Shown here: positions 15,769 through 24,647 of the stretch, piece by piece | Layout of the letters: every line of letters starts with the position of its first letter | Numbering within the stretch: position 1 is the stretch's first letter | NCBI GenBank assembly: GCA_964641715.1 | Contig: CAZXMB010000016.1 | Location: 1-25,578 of the forward strand | Direction of reading: 5' to 3' | Origin: CAZXMB01 sp964641715 | GTDB lineage: Bacteria > Desulfobacterota > BSN033 > UBA1163 | Length of the DNA: 25,578 nt | Notes under the pieces: generated by a model | Seen by the model: only the letters and a program-made list of their open reading frames with translations | What the model was told of the DNA's origin: nothing | Database searches by the model: none | Position numbers and translations under genes: made by a program

Positions 15769-15790
15769 AACCCTTCACTCCCAAAGGGCC

Positions 15791-16999
15791 ATGGAGATGC
15801 AATTCGATTATGATGTGGTTGTGGTGGGCGCGGGGCCGGGAGGGTCCACCGCAGCGCGGTTTTGCGCCCGATCGGGACTAAAAACCCTCATGATCGATAA
15901 GGAGAGGTTTCCCAGATATAAACCCTGTGGAGGATGTCTCTCCCTCAAGACCATTCATCAGCTTGACTTTGACCTCACCCCTGTGATCGAGAACACGATC
16001 TACGGAGCAAAATTCAGCTACTGCCTCAAAGAGCCTTTCCGCATTGAATCGAGAGAGCCGATCGCATTCATGGTCATGAGGGACCGCTTCGATCAGTTCC
16101 TGAAAGAGAAGGCATTGGAAGAAGGGGCAGAGATACTGGAAGGGAAGAAGGTGGTCAGAGCCCGGGAGAAGGGCAGAGGGACCGAGGTTGAGCTGGCCGG
16201 CGGGGAGAGGTTTCGTTCACCCTATCTCATCGGTGCGGATGGGGCTGAAAGTATCGTTGCAAAATCCATTTCTTTATCTCGCCATGAGAATGATAAAAAC
16301 GGGATCGCCCTCGAAAGCGAGATTCCATTCGACTCCTCCATCTCGTTTCCCCAGAAGGATCTTCAGTTCGTCCATTTGGATTTCGGCAGAATCCCCAATG
16401 GCTACGGGTGGGTATTTCCAAAAAAGAAATGCCTCTCCATCGGGATCGGCGGGATGTTCCGGGAGACCAAGAAGATGAATCCCCGGCAGTACTTCGACTC
16501 CTTTTGGAAGGGCCTGGACTTTATCCCGCAGGGAACGGTCCCAAGGGTGATAGGACATCCCCTGCCTTCCTTTTATGATGAATGGCAGAGGGTTTCGCAG
16601 GGGAGGGTTCTTTTAGTGGGGGATGCGGCCCATCTGATGGACCCCCTGCAGGGGGAAGGGATTTACTATGCGATCCGGAGCGGGAAACTCGCCGCCGGGG
16701 CGATTCTCCAGTCGAAGGAGAAAGATTTCTCTCCTTCCGATCTTTACCAGGAGGCGATTCATCTCCACATTTACGAAAACCTGAAATGGGCCCTCCCTTT
16801 TTCCCGGTTCGTTTTCCGCTTTAGCAGATTGGCTTATGAAGCACTTCGACACTATCCCGAATTAAGCCACATTTATCTTCAGGTGCTGGAGGGAGAGGAG
16901 AATTATCAGGGTTTCGTCTTGAGGGTGAAGGAACGGATCAAAGACCTTCTGAAGGGTAGATTGAGTGAGAAAATCCGGAAGGCCATGGCCAGTCTATGA
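15791..16999 (+). CDS. Geranylgeranyl reductase family FAD-dependent oxidoreductase
   Basis: This 402-aa flavoprotein belongs to the p-hydroxybenzoate-hydroxylase-fold superfamily. It has the N-terminal dinucleotide motif G13-x-G15-x-x-G18 (VVGAGPGGS), the geranylgeranyl-reductase hallmark KPCGG (C46-G-G), the middle motif LIGADGAES and the FAD-ribityl motif G277-D278-AAHLMDPLQGEG. The family saturates isoprenoid double bonds (geranylgeranyl lipids, menaquinone side chains) or serves as FixC-like electron carriers; the substrate here cannot be read from sequence. A GTG-started frame from 15758 is also open and would overlap the previous gene by 11 bases. I prefer the ATG at 15791 because homologs start close to FDYDVVVVGAG. 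Tight coupling to the LUD/CCG protein suggests that protein could supply electrons. Confidence 0.88.
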   Translation: MEMQFDYDVVVVGAGPGGSTAARFCARSGLKTLMIDKERFPRYKPCGGCLSLKTIHQLDFDLTPVIENTIYGAKFSYCLKEPFRIESREPIAFMVMRDRFDQFLKEKALEEGAEILEGKKVVRAREKGRGTEVELAGGERFRSPYLIGADGAESIVAKSISLSRHENDKNGIALESEIPFDSSISFPQKDLQFVHLDFGRIPNGYGWVFPKKKCLSIGIGGMFRETKKMNPRQYFDSFWKGLDFIPQGTVPRVIGHPLPSFYDEWQRVSQGRVLLVGDAAHLMDPLQGEGIYYAIRSGKLAAGAILQSKEKDFSPSDLYQEAIHLHIYENLKWALPFSRFVFRFSRLAYEALRHYPELSHIYLQVLEGEENYQGFVLRVKERIKDLLKGRLSEKIRKAMASL

Positions 17000-17660
17000 T
17001 TCCTTGAAAGCAAAGGTGAAAAGGGTGACCCTTCTTTTGGAAAAGGGGTATGGCATTCCGAAGAGAGGGCAAAGGGGAGACCTCCTGGATATCCTCATCC
17101 AGACCATCCTTTCTCAGAACACCAATGATCGAAATCGTGATCGAGCCTATCAGAGGCTGAAGGCCCGATTTAAAAGCTGGGAAGAGGTGCTTCGGGCAAA
17201 GAGGGGGTCACTCGTTTCAACTCTCCGACCAGGAGGGTTGGCCGAGCAGAAGGCAAAAAGAATCCAGGAGATCCTTCGATGGATCAAAAAGAAGGAGGGG
17301 GCTCTGAGCCTTTCTTTCTTAAAGGGGATGGATTCAGAAGAGACCCAAAAGGTCATCGGAGGGCTGAAAGGGATTGGGCCGAAGACAGTCCACTGTCTTC
17401 TTCTTTTCGGCCTTGGAAGAGAAGCCTTTCCGGTAGACACCCACATCCTTCGGGTGGGAAAACGCCTCGGCTTCATTTCAGAAGGGATGAATGCGGGGAA
17501 GGTCCATGATTGGATGGTTCCCCTTGTTCCTGAAGGGAAGTCTCTATCGCTTCATCTCAATCTCATACGGTTTGGAAGGGAGATTTGTAAGGCAAGGAAT
17601 CCTTCGTGTCACATCTGTTTTCTTATAAAGGAATGTCTTCATCCACATCATGTTTCATGA
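16965..17660 (+). CDS. nth: Endonuclease III-like DNA glycosylase (HhH-GPD, [4Fe-4S])
   Basis: This is a base-excision-repair glycosylase/AP-lyase family protein, 231 aa from a GTG start. The helix-hairpin-helix reads LKGIGPKTVHCLL with the catalytic Lys at K140 (Lys120 of E. coli Nth), followed by D158 in VDTHILRVG (Asp138). The C-terminal cluster loop is perfect: C208-x6-C215-x2-C218-x5-C224. The early ILSQNTNDRNR replaces the LSAQATD of classical Nth, typical of the broader Nth-like group, so exact lesion specificity is uncertain. The frame overlaps the preceding gene by 35 bases. A downstream TTG start at 17004 is possible, since the first 13 residues look unrelated to the family and there is no convincing ribosome site at either position. 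Confidence 0.88.
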   Translation: MRKSGRPWPVYDSLKAKVKRVTLLLEKGYGIPKRGQRGDLLDILIQTILSQNTNDRNRDRAYQRLKARFKSWEEVLRAKRGSLVSTLRPGGLAEQKAKRIQEILRWIKKKEGALSLSFLKGMDSEETQKVIGGLKGIGPKTVHCLLLFGLGREAFPVDTHILRVGKRLGFISEGMNAGKVHDWMVPLVPEGKSLSLHLNLIRFGREICKARNPSCHICFLIKECLHPHHVS

Positions 17661-17796
17661 CGGCGACATCACCTTTGAATTAGGAAAATGATCTTTTAGG
17701 CAAGGTTAAGGGGTTAGGGCTATGAAGCCAGTTTGGTGAAAGGTCAATGGGTGAGGGCTAATCATTTAAAAACATTACCTATACCCAACGACAAAA

Positions 17797-17824
17797 CTGA
17801 CATCTTTGCCCTTACCTTTATACC
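17797..17824 (+). promoter_or_regulatory. Candidate promoter for the DUF2062-mfd group
   Basis: In the 192-base gap after nth, CTGACA (17797-17802, five of six -35 matches) is followed after 16 bases by TATACC (17819-17824, four of six). Transcription would begin near 17831, about 20 bases before the DUF2062 ATG. Moderate evidence only; I see no other ORF, hairpin terminator or RNA in this gap. Confidence 0.35.
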
Positions 17825-17852
17825 TTAGACTTTTATTGTTCGGGCATTTCTG

Positions 17853-18323
17853 ATGAAAGATTTGGTCAAGAAACTCCTCCGTATCGAAGATACGCCTGAG
17901 CGGACCGCTATGGCTTATTCCATCGGCATCTTCCTGGGGTTCTCCCCTTTTTTGGGCTTTCACACCCTGGGAGGTATTGCCATTGCTTTTCTATTCCATT
18001 TGAATCGTGTGGCTGTCCTCCTGGGAGTGTGGACGAATACGCCCTGGTGGGTTGTTCCCTATTACATGATGGCCACCTGGTTTGGGATGCGGGTGGTTGG
18101 ATTTAAATCCAACCCTGCCATCCTTCAGGAGATATTCGAGGTAGGCAAGAATCAGGGATTTATCAGTTCGGATTTCTGGAATCGAATTGCCTCCCAGTCG
18201 GGCCTGCTTCTCTCTTTTGGCATCGGCTCTCTCATTTTATCCATTCTTTTCGGATTGGTTGCATATCCCCTTTCCCTGAAGGGGATCCGGTTCTATCGGT
18301 CCCGCAGGAAAACCAAGAGCTAA
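17853..18323 (+). CDS. DUF2062 domain inner-membrane protein
   Basis: This is a 156-aa integral membrane protein of the DUF2062 family, whose biochemical role is unknown to me. The N-terminus has a short amphipathic stretch (residues 1-15), then the family-diagnostic AYSIGIFLGFSPFLGFHTL (about 21-39). A hydrophobic segment follows near 40-60, with the conserved NTPWWVVPYYMMATWFG region at about 62-78, and a strong C-terminal membrane helix at about 122-148 before a basic tail RSRRKTKS. The start has no obvious Shine-Dalgarno sequence. It lies 24 bases upstream of mfd in the same direction, so co-transcription is likely, although a functional link is not evident. Confidence 0.85.
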   Translation: MKDLVKKLLRIEDTPERTAMAYSIGIFLGFSPFLGFHTLGGIAIAFLFHLNRVAVLLGVWTNTPWWVVPYYMMATWFGMRVVGFKSNPAILQEIFEVGKNQGFISSDFWNRIASQSGLLLSFGIGSLILSILFGLVAYPLSLKGIRFYRSRRKTKS

Positions 18324-18347
18324 GGGCAGGGGGTAATTGAAAAATGA

Positions 18348-21300
18348 ATGACTATGGATGAGGAAACAAAGGGAAGGTTTCAGTCTTTTCTTTCACAGCT
18401 TGACTCGGAAACCTTCAGAAGATGGAAACGGATGGGTGTAACCGGACTGAAGGGCTCTTCCAGGGCCTACCTCCTCTCCCGGTGGAGAGAGAAGGTGAAT
18501 GGGCCCCTTCTGGTCATCGCCCCTCGGCTTCGGGAGGCGGAGTTGATCTTCGACGACCTCCGATTTTTTCAGAGGGATAAGAAGAAGAACGCCCTTCTTT
18601 TTCCTCCCTGGGAAACCCTTCCCTATGATGAAATCCCCCCTCATCCGGAGATTGTCAGGGAAAGGATGAAATGCCTCCTCTCCCTCATCCAGGGAGAAGA
18701 GACGGTCATTCTCTCCTCTGTCAGGGCATTGATGCAGAAGGTTCTCTCGCCTTCGGATTTAAAAGAGTCTATTTTCCCTCTTCTCGTGGGAGAAGAGGTG
18801 GATCGTGACCGCTTAACCCACTTTCTTCTGGAAGGAGGGTTCACCCAAACGAAAGTCGTGGAGGAAAGAGGGGATTTCAGCCTCCGGGGGGCCATCATCG
18901 ATATCTTCTCCCCAAAGGATGAAGAACCCTTGAGGCTTGAATTCGAAGGAGACCGACTGGTATCCCTCCGCCAGTTTGATAAAGGGACTCAGCGATCGAT
19001 CCAGGCAAGTGAGATGAAAGAGGCCCTGCTCCTGCCGGCGAGAGATATTTCGAAAGACCCGACAGGTCAACCCATGGCCTCCCTGCTTGATTATCTTCGA
19101 AGAGAGAGCAGGGTCTTCGTCATGGAGGAAGAGGAAATGGAGAGGGAGGCAGAGGCATTTCATCATCTCATCCGGACCCATTATGAGAAGGCCCTGGGGA
19201 GGAAAAATCCTGTCCCCTCTCCGGACTCCCTTTACCTCGGGCCTGAAGATCTTCTCCCTTCCATCGGAAGGTTTCATACCGTTTTCCTTCAGGAAGGTCC
19301 TCTCGCCCCTCCCCGATGTGAATATGTTTACCCCTGCAGGATGGAAAGCAATGAGGATTTCCAGCTGGAGGTGAAGGCAGGCTTATCCAGGGAGGTCCAT
19401 CTACACGAATCCTCTCCCCTCTGCGTCCTCCAGGCCTATCTCCGGAAATGGAAAGGAGAGGGAATGAGGATCCTGGTCGTCTCTCACACCTTAACCCAGG
19501 CTGAGAGAATGAGAGATCTTCTCTCCTCTTATGAGGTTGAGTCGCATTTGGAAAGAGAAAAAGATTTCAGCGAAGCGATTGTTCAGGGGGAGAAGCGGCT
19601 CACCCTCCTCATTGGCCTTCTCTCATCGGGATTCCGGAACCCCTCGGAGGGGTGGATGCTCCTGACCGAAGAGGAGATCTTCGGAGAGCGGAGGAGGTTT
19701 CGGGAAGAGAAGGCCCGGGAAAGGACTTCCAAAAGGGAAGGGGTTCTCCTCTCTTCCTATAGTGAACTTCGAGAGAATGATCATGTCGTTCATACCGATT
19801 ACGGAGTGGGACTCTACCGGGGACTCCGGCACCTCCGCATCGGAGGAATTTCAAACGACTATCTCCTTCTCGAATATCTCGACGGGGATAAGCTCTATGT
19901 CCCCGTGGACCGACTCAATCTCATTCAACGTTACATCGGAGCCGAGAGAGGCCATCCCAAACCCGATCGATTGGGGGGCCGTTCCTGGCAGAGGGCAAAG
20001 AAGAGGGCCAAGGCCGCTGTGACAGAGATGGTCAAAGAGATTCTCGATCTCTATGCCGTCCGGCAAGCCTTCCAGGGTGTGAGCTTCTCACCTGTTGATC
20101 AATCCTATAAGGAGTTCGAAGCCACCTTTGAGTATGAAGAGACCCCTGACCAGATGAAGGCCATTGATGAGGTCATGGAGGATATGAACCGCCCCAGGCC
20201 CACGGATCGCCTCATCTGCGGTGATGTGGGATTTGGTAAAACAGAGGTGGCCCTCAGGGCTTCGTACCGTGCAGTCATGGATGGAAAGCAGGTTGCCCTC
20301 CTAGTTCCGACAACGGTTTTAGCTCAACAACATCACCAGACCTTTTGTCACCGGTTTAAGAACTATCCCGTGGTGATCGAGATGTTGAGCCGGTTTAAAA
20401 AACCCTCGGAACAGAAGGAGATCCTGAAACGGCTGAGAGAGGGAAGGGTGGATATCGTGATCGGAACGCATCGACTTCTCCAGAAGGACGTCGTCTTTCA
20501 CGATCTGGGACTGGTCATCATTGATGAGGAGCATCGATTCGGCGTGATTCACAAGGAGAGGTTGAAGCAGATGAAAAGATTGGTCGATGCGATCACCCTC
20601 ACGGCCACTCCCATCCCGAGGACCCTTCAGATGGCGGTCTCCGGGATCCGAGATCTCAGCCTTATCCAGACTCCTCCGGAGCACCGTCTCTCCATCCAAA
20701 CCTTTGTGGTCCGTTATGATGAAGAGGTGATCCGGGAGGCCCTCGAGAGGGAGTTTGCCCGGGGGGGACAGGTCTTCTTTGTCCACCATCGCATTCAGAA
20801 CATCTATTCGGTGGCGGGTCATCTTAAAAGGCTTCTGCCGGAGGCACACCTTGCCGTGGCCCACGGTCAGATGAGGGAGAGGGAGCTGGAAAAGGTGATG
20901 CTCCAGTTCGTCAGAGGGGAGTATAACCTCTTGGTCTGTACCAGCATTATCGAATCGGGCCTGGATATTCCCACTGCCAATACCATCCTGATCAACCATG
21001 CGGAGCAATTCGGTCTGGCCGACCTCTATCAGCTCCGGGGCCGGGTCGGCAGGGGGAGCCATCAGGCCTATGCTTACCTTCTGATCCCTTCCGATTTTAC
21101 CCTCTCGAGAGAGGCCACACAAAGGCTTCGGGCCATTCAGGAGCTGAGCGAGCTTGGCTCTGGATTCCGATTGGCCCTTCAGGATCTGGAGATCCGGGGG
21201 GCAGGGAATCTCCTGGGCTCCTCCCAATCCGGGCATATCTCTGCGGTTGGATTGGAGCTCTATACCCAGCTGATGGAGAAGGCGGTGAGGGAGCTGAAAG

Positions 21301-21755
21301 GGGAGGAGGTGACGGAAGAGATCACCCCGGAGATCCATTTCCGGCTTCCCGCCTTTATCCCGGAAAGCTATGTGGAGGATCCCTCGGAGCGACTGAACCT
21401 CTATCGAAGGCTCTCTTTTTCCCGGTCCGATGAGACCGTTGAGGAAATCGGTGAGGAGCTGGAGGACCGGTTTGGAAGTGTCCCGGAGGAAGTCGCTCAT
21501 CTGCTCGAGATGATCAAGGTGAAGATCCTTCTCACGAAATTGGCGATCAAGAAGTTGGAGGAGACACCCTCACAGATGATTCTTACCTTTCATGAATCCA
21601 CCCATGTCTCTCCCCGGAAGGTCATCGAGTGGGTCCGCCGGGGCGAAGGGAGATATCGTTTGACTCCCGACTCTAAACTCATCATCGAAAGGTGGCCTGA
21701 GATGAAAAAGGATCCCCTGGGTACAACCAAAAAGCTATTGCAAGCATTGGCCTGA
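18348..21755 (+). CDS. mfd: Transcription-repair coupling factor Mfd
   Basis: Mfd is a DNA translocase that dislodges stalled RNA polymerase at lesions and recruits UvrA. The 1135-aa length is close to E. coli Mfd (1148). It has an N-terminal UvrB-like module (about residues 1-340) and a CarD-like RNA-polymerase interaction domain (about 477-530, with VVHTDYGVGLY). The SF2 helicase core carries Walker A GDVGFGKTE near 625, DEEH near 726 and TATPIPRTL soon after. The RecG-like second RecA domain and translocation motif end with RGRVGRG. The C-terminal D7-type domain covers about 1000-1135. The frame opens ATG ACT ATG GAT, so the start may be at 18348 or 18354; the AGGGGG ahead is about 14 bases away and does not decide it. 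Mfd is followed by a foldase operon, a recurring order in this lineage as I recall. Confidence 0.97.
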   Translation: MTMDEETKGRFQSFLSQLDSETFRRWKRMGVTGLKGSSRAYLLSRWREKVNGPLLVIAPRLREAELIFDDLRFFQRDKKKNALLFPPWETLPYDEIPPHPEIVRERMKCLLSLIQGEETVILSSVRALMQKVLSPSDLKESIFPLLVGEEVDRDRLTHFLLEGGFTQTKVVEERGDFSLRGAIIDIFSPKDEEPLRLEFEGDRLVSLRQFDKGTQRSIQASEMKEALLLPARDISKDPTGQPMASLLDYLRRESRVFVMEEEEMEREAEAFHHLIRTHYEKALGRKNPVPSPDSLYLGPEDLLPSIGRFHTVFLQEGPLAPPRCEYVYPCRMESNEDFQLEVKAGLSREVHLHESSPLCVLQAYLRKWKGEGMRILVVSHTLTQAERMRDLLSSYEVESHLEREKDFSEAIVQGEKRLTLLIGLLSSGFRNPSEGWMLLTEEEIFGERRRFREEKARERTSKREGVLLSSYSELRENDHVVHTDYGVGLYRGLRHLRIGGISNDYLLLEYLDGDKLYVPVDRLNLIQRYIGAERGHPKPDRLGGRSWQRAKKRAKAAVTEMVKEILDLYAVRQAFQGVSFSPVDQSYKEFEATFEYEETPDQMKAIDEVMEDMNRPRPTDRLICGDVGFGKTEVALRASYRAVMDGKQVALLVPTTVLAQQHHQTFCHRFKNYPVVIEMLSRFKKPSEQKEILKRLREGRVDIVIGTHRLLQKDVVFHDLGLVIIDEEHRFGVIHKERLKQMKRLVDAITLTATPIPRTLQMAVSGIRDLSLIQTPPEHRLSIQTFVVRYDEEVIREALEREFARGGQVFFVHHRIQNIYSVAGHLKRLLPEAHLAVAHGQMRERELEKVMLQFVRGEYNLLVCTSIIESGLDIPTANTILINHAEQFGLADLYQLRGRVGRGSHQAYAYLLIPSDFTLSREATQRLRAIQELSELGSGFRLALQDLEIRGAGNLLGSSQSGHISAVGLELYTQLMEKAVRELKGEEVTEEITPEIHFRLPAFIPESYVEDPSERLNLYRRLSFSRSDETVEEIGEELEDRFGSVPEEVAHLLEMIKVKILLTKLAIKKLEETPSQMILTFHESTHVSPRKVIEWVRRGEGRYRLTPDSKLIIERWPEMKKDPLGTTKKLLQALA

Positions 21756-21829
21756 TGTGATAGATTTTTTCGGGATTTTGTCATCTTCAGCATTTCCTTT
21801 CATTTTCACCCCTTCAGGAGGAATGGAGG

Positions 21830-22732
21830 ATGAAAAAAAAGAACATCTTGGCAGGGATATTTCTCTTTCTCCTCTTCGTTCTACCGGCTTGTGAGAAAAG
21901 AGGATCAAAGGAATTGGGGAGCAAAGAACTGGTCAGGATCAACGATGTTTCCGTCTCCATCGAGGAATTCCGCCAGATTACCGAGAAGCAGCCCCTGGAG
22001 GGAAAGATGAGATTATTGGATGAGAAGGGGATGAGAGACTTTCTTGAAAATTATGTGATCGCCCGGGAGGTCCTCTATCAGGAGGCCAGAAAGAAGGGGA
22101 TGGATAGGGACAGGGATATTCAGGCAAAGGTGGAGGACTTCAAGAGGGCCGTTCTGATCGAGGCCCTTTTCGAAGAGGCACTGAGGGGAAAGGATGAGGT
22201 GACGGAGGAAGAGATTCAGAAATATTATAAAGAAAATCAGACCCTCTTTGAAGAGCCTCAGGAGATCAAGATCCGCCATATTGTTGTGAACTCAGAACCT
22301 CTCCTGAAGGAGGTATTGGCGAAACTTTCCAGCGGTGAAAGTTTCGAGAAATTGGCCTCCACCTATAATATTGACAGGACCCGGCAGGACGGCGGGAACC
22401 TTGGATATCTCCGGAGAGGCCAGCTGGCCCCTTCTTTCGCTCAATTTGAAGAGGCGGCCTTTTCTCTCCGGAAGAGAGGGGAGGTCAGCGAGGTGGTCCG
22501 TTCTCCCTATGGATACCATATCATTCGACTGGAAGATATACGGGGAACGGCCCTGAGACCCTTTGATAAGGTGAAGGAGAGAATCCGCTTTTTTCTTCAG
22601 CCAAAGAAGAAGCAGGAGGTTCGTCTCGAATATATCAAGGAGGCCAAATCCAGATCGAATATTCTGATCAATGAAAAATTATGGGGGGATGAGGTCAAGA
22701 AGGAGGCAAAACCGAAAGAAGATAAGAAATGA
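21830..22732 (+). CDS. Parvulin-type peptidyl-prolyl isomerase lipoprotein (first of three)
   Basis: This 300-aa periplasmic foldase is anchored as a lipoprotein. The signal peptide ends in the lipobox LPAC with C21 as the lipidated residue. A SurA_N-like helical region (about 35-130) precedes one PpiC/parvulin domain (about 143-238). The two parvulin histidines are present: H150 in IRHIVV and H230 in GYHIIRL. A lysine-rich tail follows. AGGAGG lies eight bases before the ATG, a strong ribosome site. The gene begins 74 bases after mfd, and its last four bases (ATGA) contain the start of the next parvulin gene. Likely role: PPIase/chaperone for outer-membrane proteins moving to BamA. Because residue +2 is Glu rather than Asp, outer-membrane sorting is plausible but unproven. 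Confidence 0.9.
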   Translation: MKKKNILAGIFLFLLFVLPACEKRGSKELGSKELVRINDVSVSIEEFRQITEKQPLEGKMRLLDEKGMRDFLENYVIAREVLYQEARKKGMDRDRDIQAKVEDFKRAVLIEALFEEALRGKDEVTEEEIQKYYKENQTLFEEPQEIKIRHIVVNSEPLLKEVLAKLSSGESFEKLASTYNIDRTRQDGGNLGYLRRGQLAPSFAQFEEAAFSLRKRGEVSEVVRSPYGYHIIRLEDIRGTALRPFDKVKERIRFFLQPKKKQEVRLEYIKEAKSRSNILINEKLWGDEVKKEAKPKEDKK

Positions 22733-23661
22733 AAAGACGTTTTTCCTGTTTTCCTTCTGTTCTTCTTCTCTTTGTCCTGGTGGGTTGCAGTCCATGGGGC
22801 ACGGGCCTTCCGGATCATATCGCCGCGGAGGTCAATGGGGAGAAGATCACGGTTGAGGAGTTCGATCGGGAGGTGAAGGAACTGGTCATCGAGCAGAGCA
22901 AAGAGGGGAAGCCCTCCGGGTTTAAAGAACTGAAAAAGGTCTACCTCGATCAGATGGTTGAGCGCAAGATCCTTGTCCAGGAGGCAAGACGATCGGGGAT
23001 CAAAATCTCTCAGGAGGAATTGGACCAGACCATTTCTGAAATTAAAAAAGATTACCCCGGGGAGGGATTCGGAGAAAAGCTGGGCCTCAAGGGGATTCGG
23101 CTGGAGGAATGGAAAGCCGGTCTGGAGGAGAAGTTGCTGGCGGAGAAGATGATCCGGAATGCCCAGCGATTTCGAGGAGAGATTGAGGAAAAGGAAGCGC
23201 TGGAATATTACGAAACCCATCGGTCCATCTTCCAGATCCCAAGGAAGGTCAGAGTCCGTCAGATCGTGGTTGCCGATGGAGAGGAGGCCATTCAGATTCT
23301 GAAGCGGCTTAAAAGGGGTGAGAGTTTTGAAAAATTGGCCATGGCAAAATCCCTGGGCCCGGAAAAGGTTCGAGGAGGGGATTTAGGCTTTTTCAGCCAG
23401 GGGGAGAGGCCTTCGGAATTCGATCACGTTTTTTCCATGGAGGTCGGGACGATCAGTGAGGTGATCAAGAGTCCTTACGGATATCATATCTTTAAATTGG
23501 AGGAGAGGGCGGAGCCTCGGGAAATCACCTTTGAGGAGGCAAGGCCTGAACTCATTAAGGAACTTAAGAAGAAGAAAGGAGAGGAGGAATACCAACAGTG
23601 GTTCAAGGGTCTCAAAGAGAAGGCAAGGATAAAGATCAACAGAAAGTGGCTCAAATCATGA
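22729..23661 (+). CDS. Parvulin-type foldase lipoprotein (second of three)
   Basis: This 310-aa lipoprotein has lipobox LVGC with C20, and residue +2 is Ser. A SurA_N-like helical domain (about 35-165) and one parvulin domain (about 172-262) follow. The second parvulin histidine is H253 in GYHIFKL. The first position, usually His in RHI, is Q178 in VRVRQIVV, so catalysis may be weak or absent and the protein may act mainly as a chaperone. ATGA overlaps at both ends couple its translation to the genes before and after; the ribosome site itself is weak. It shares the domain order of its neighbours and may descend from a tandem duplication, though pairwise identity by eye is low outside the parvulin core. 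Confidence 0.9.
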   Translation: MKRRFSCFPSVLLLFVLVGCSPWGTGLPDHIAAEVNGEKITVEEFDREVKELVIEQSKEGKPSGFKELKKVYLDQMVERKILVQEARRSGIKISQEELDQTISEIKKDYPGEGFGEKLGLKGIRLEEWKAGLEEKLLAEKMIRNAQRFRGEIEEKEALEYYETHRSIFQIPRKVRVRQIVVADGEEAIQILKRLKRGESFEKLAMAKSLGPEKVRGGDLGFFSQGERPSEFDHVFSMEVGTISEVIKSPYGYHIFKLEERAEPREITFEEARPELIKELKKKKGEEEYQQWFKGLKEKARIKINRKWLKS

Positions 23662-24620
23662 GATGGCTTTTTCCGCTGGGAGGGCTTATCCTTTTGATTT
23701 TCTTTCAGGTCTCTTTCAGCGAGGCAGTGGTCGACCGTATCGCCGCCATTGTCAATCAGGAGATCATCACCCTCTCGGAGGTGGAAAAGATGGCCCGTCC
23801 CCTTCAGGCGGAGATCGAAACCGAGGACCGACTGGAGAGGCGTGAGCGAATGAATGAGATTTCCAGGAAGGTTCTGGAGAGACTGATTGAAGAGAGATTG
23901 ATCGATCAGGAGGCGAAGAGGGCGGGGATTAAAGTGACCGGTAAGGAGATTGATTCGGCCATCGAAGAGATTAAACGACAACACGGGGCCAGCCAGGAGG
24001 ATCTTGAGAAGGCCCTGGCCCGGGACGGTCTTACGCCGGAGAACTTCAGGGGGGAGATTGAGAAGCAGATCCTTCGCGCGAAGCTGGTCAGCACGGCAGT
24101 TAAGGTAGATGTCCCGATGGGGGAAAAAGAGCTGAGGGATTTTTATCAAAAGAATAAGGACCGTTACCGGTCGATCGAGACATACCGGCCGGCCCATATT
24201 CTACTGGCTGTCCCGAGGGAGGCGTCCCCCGATGAGGTTCTCGAAATCAGGAAGAAGTGTCAGGATATCCTTGAGAGAATCAGGCGCGGAGCCGACTTTG
24301 GAGAGATGGCCCTGATCTATTCCAATGATATCTCCGCCAAGGATCGGGGGGAACTGGGCTTCTTCAAAAAGGGAGAGCTTCTTCCCGCCTTTGAAAGAGA
24401 GGCTTTACGGCTCAAAGTGGGGGAAGTGAGCGGGATTGTCCGAACGAATTATGGGTTCCATATCATTAAACTGATCGATCGGAAGGGAGGGGAGCCCCTT
24501 GCCTTTGAAGAGGTCGGGGAGAAAGTCAAAACAGACTACTCTAACCAGGAGACTGAGAAGGCCTTCAAACAGTTTCTCAGCACCCTCAAGGCAAAATCCG
24601 TCATCGAGATCAAGCTATAA
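23658..24620 (+). CDS. surA: SurA-like periplasmic chaperone with one parvulin domain
   Basis: This 320-aa secreted foldase has an N-terminal Sec signal peptide (MRWLFPLGG onwards, probable cleavage after FSEA near residue 23). A SurA_N domain starts VVDRIAAIVNQEIITLSEV, a strong SurA hallmark, followed by a single parvulin domain (about 174-275) with H180 in PAHILL and H268 in GFHIIKL. E. coli SurA has two parvulin domains and about 428 residues, so this is the shorter single-PPIase form common outside Gammaproteobacteria. I take the ATG at 23658, which overlaps the previous stop as ATGA. The open frame extends 20 codons upstream, but that part is polar and would precede the signal peptide. 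Expected to deliver unfolded outer-membrane proteins to the BamA system encoded on the other arm. Confidence 0.93.
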   Translation: MRWLFPLGGLILLIFFQVSFSEAVVDRIAAIVNQEIITLSEVEKMARPLQAEIETEDRLERRERMNEISRKVLERLIEERLIDQEAKRAGIKVTGKEIDSAIEEIKRQHGASQEDLEKALARDGLTPENFRGEIEKQILRAKLVSTAVKVDVPMGEKELRDFYQKNKDRYRSIETYRPAHILLAVPREASPDEVLEIRKKCQDILERIRRGADFGEMALIYSNDISAKDRGELGFFKKGELLPAFEREALRLKVGEVSGIVRTNYGFHIIKLIDRKGGEPLAFEEVGEKVKTDYSNQETEKAFKQFLSTLKAKSVIEIKL

Positions 24621-24647
24621 ATATTTCGTTTTATTAAATGGAGGTTC

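Noticed and set aside
20319..21500. 393-codon minus-strand open frame opposite mfd
   Set aside because: It lies antisense to the conserved helicase core of Mfd with no recognisable domain; long antisense frames are expected from the codon bias here.
23598..23657. 20-residue extension of the SurA-like protein
   Set aside because: It is polar and would precede the signal peptide; the ATG at 23658 forms an ATGA overlap like the preceding junction.
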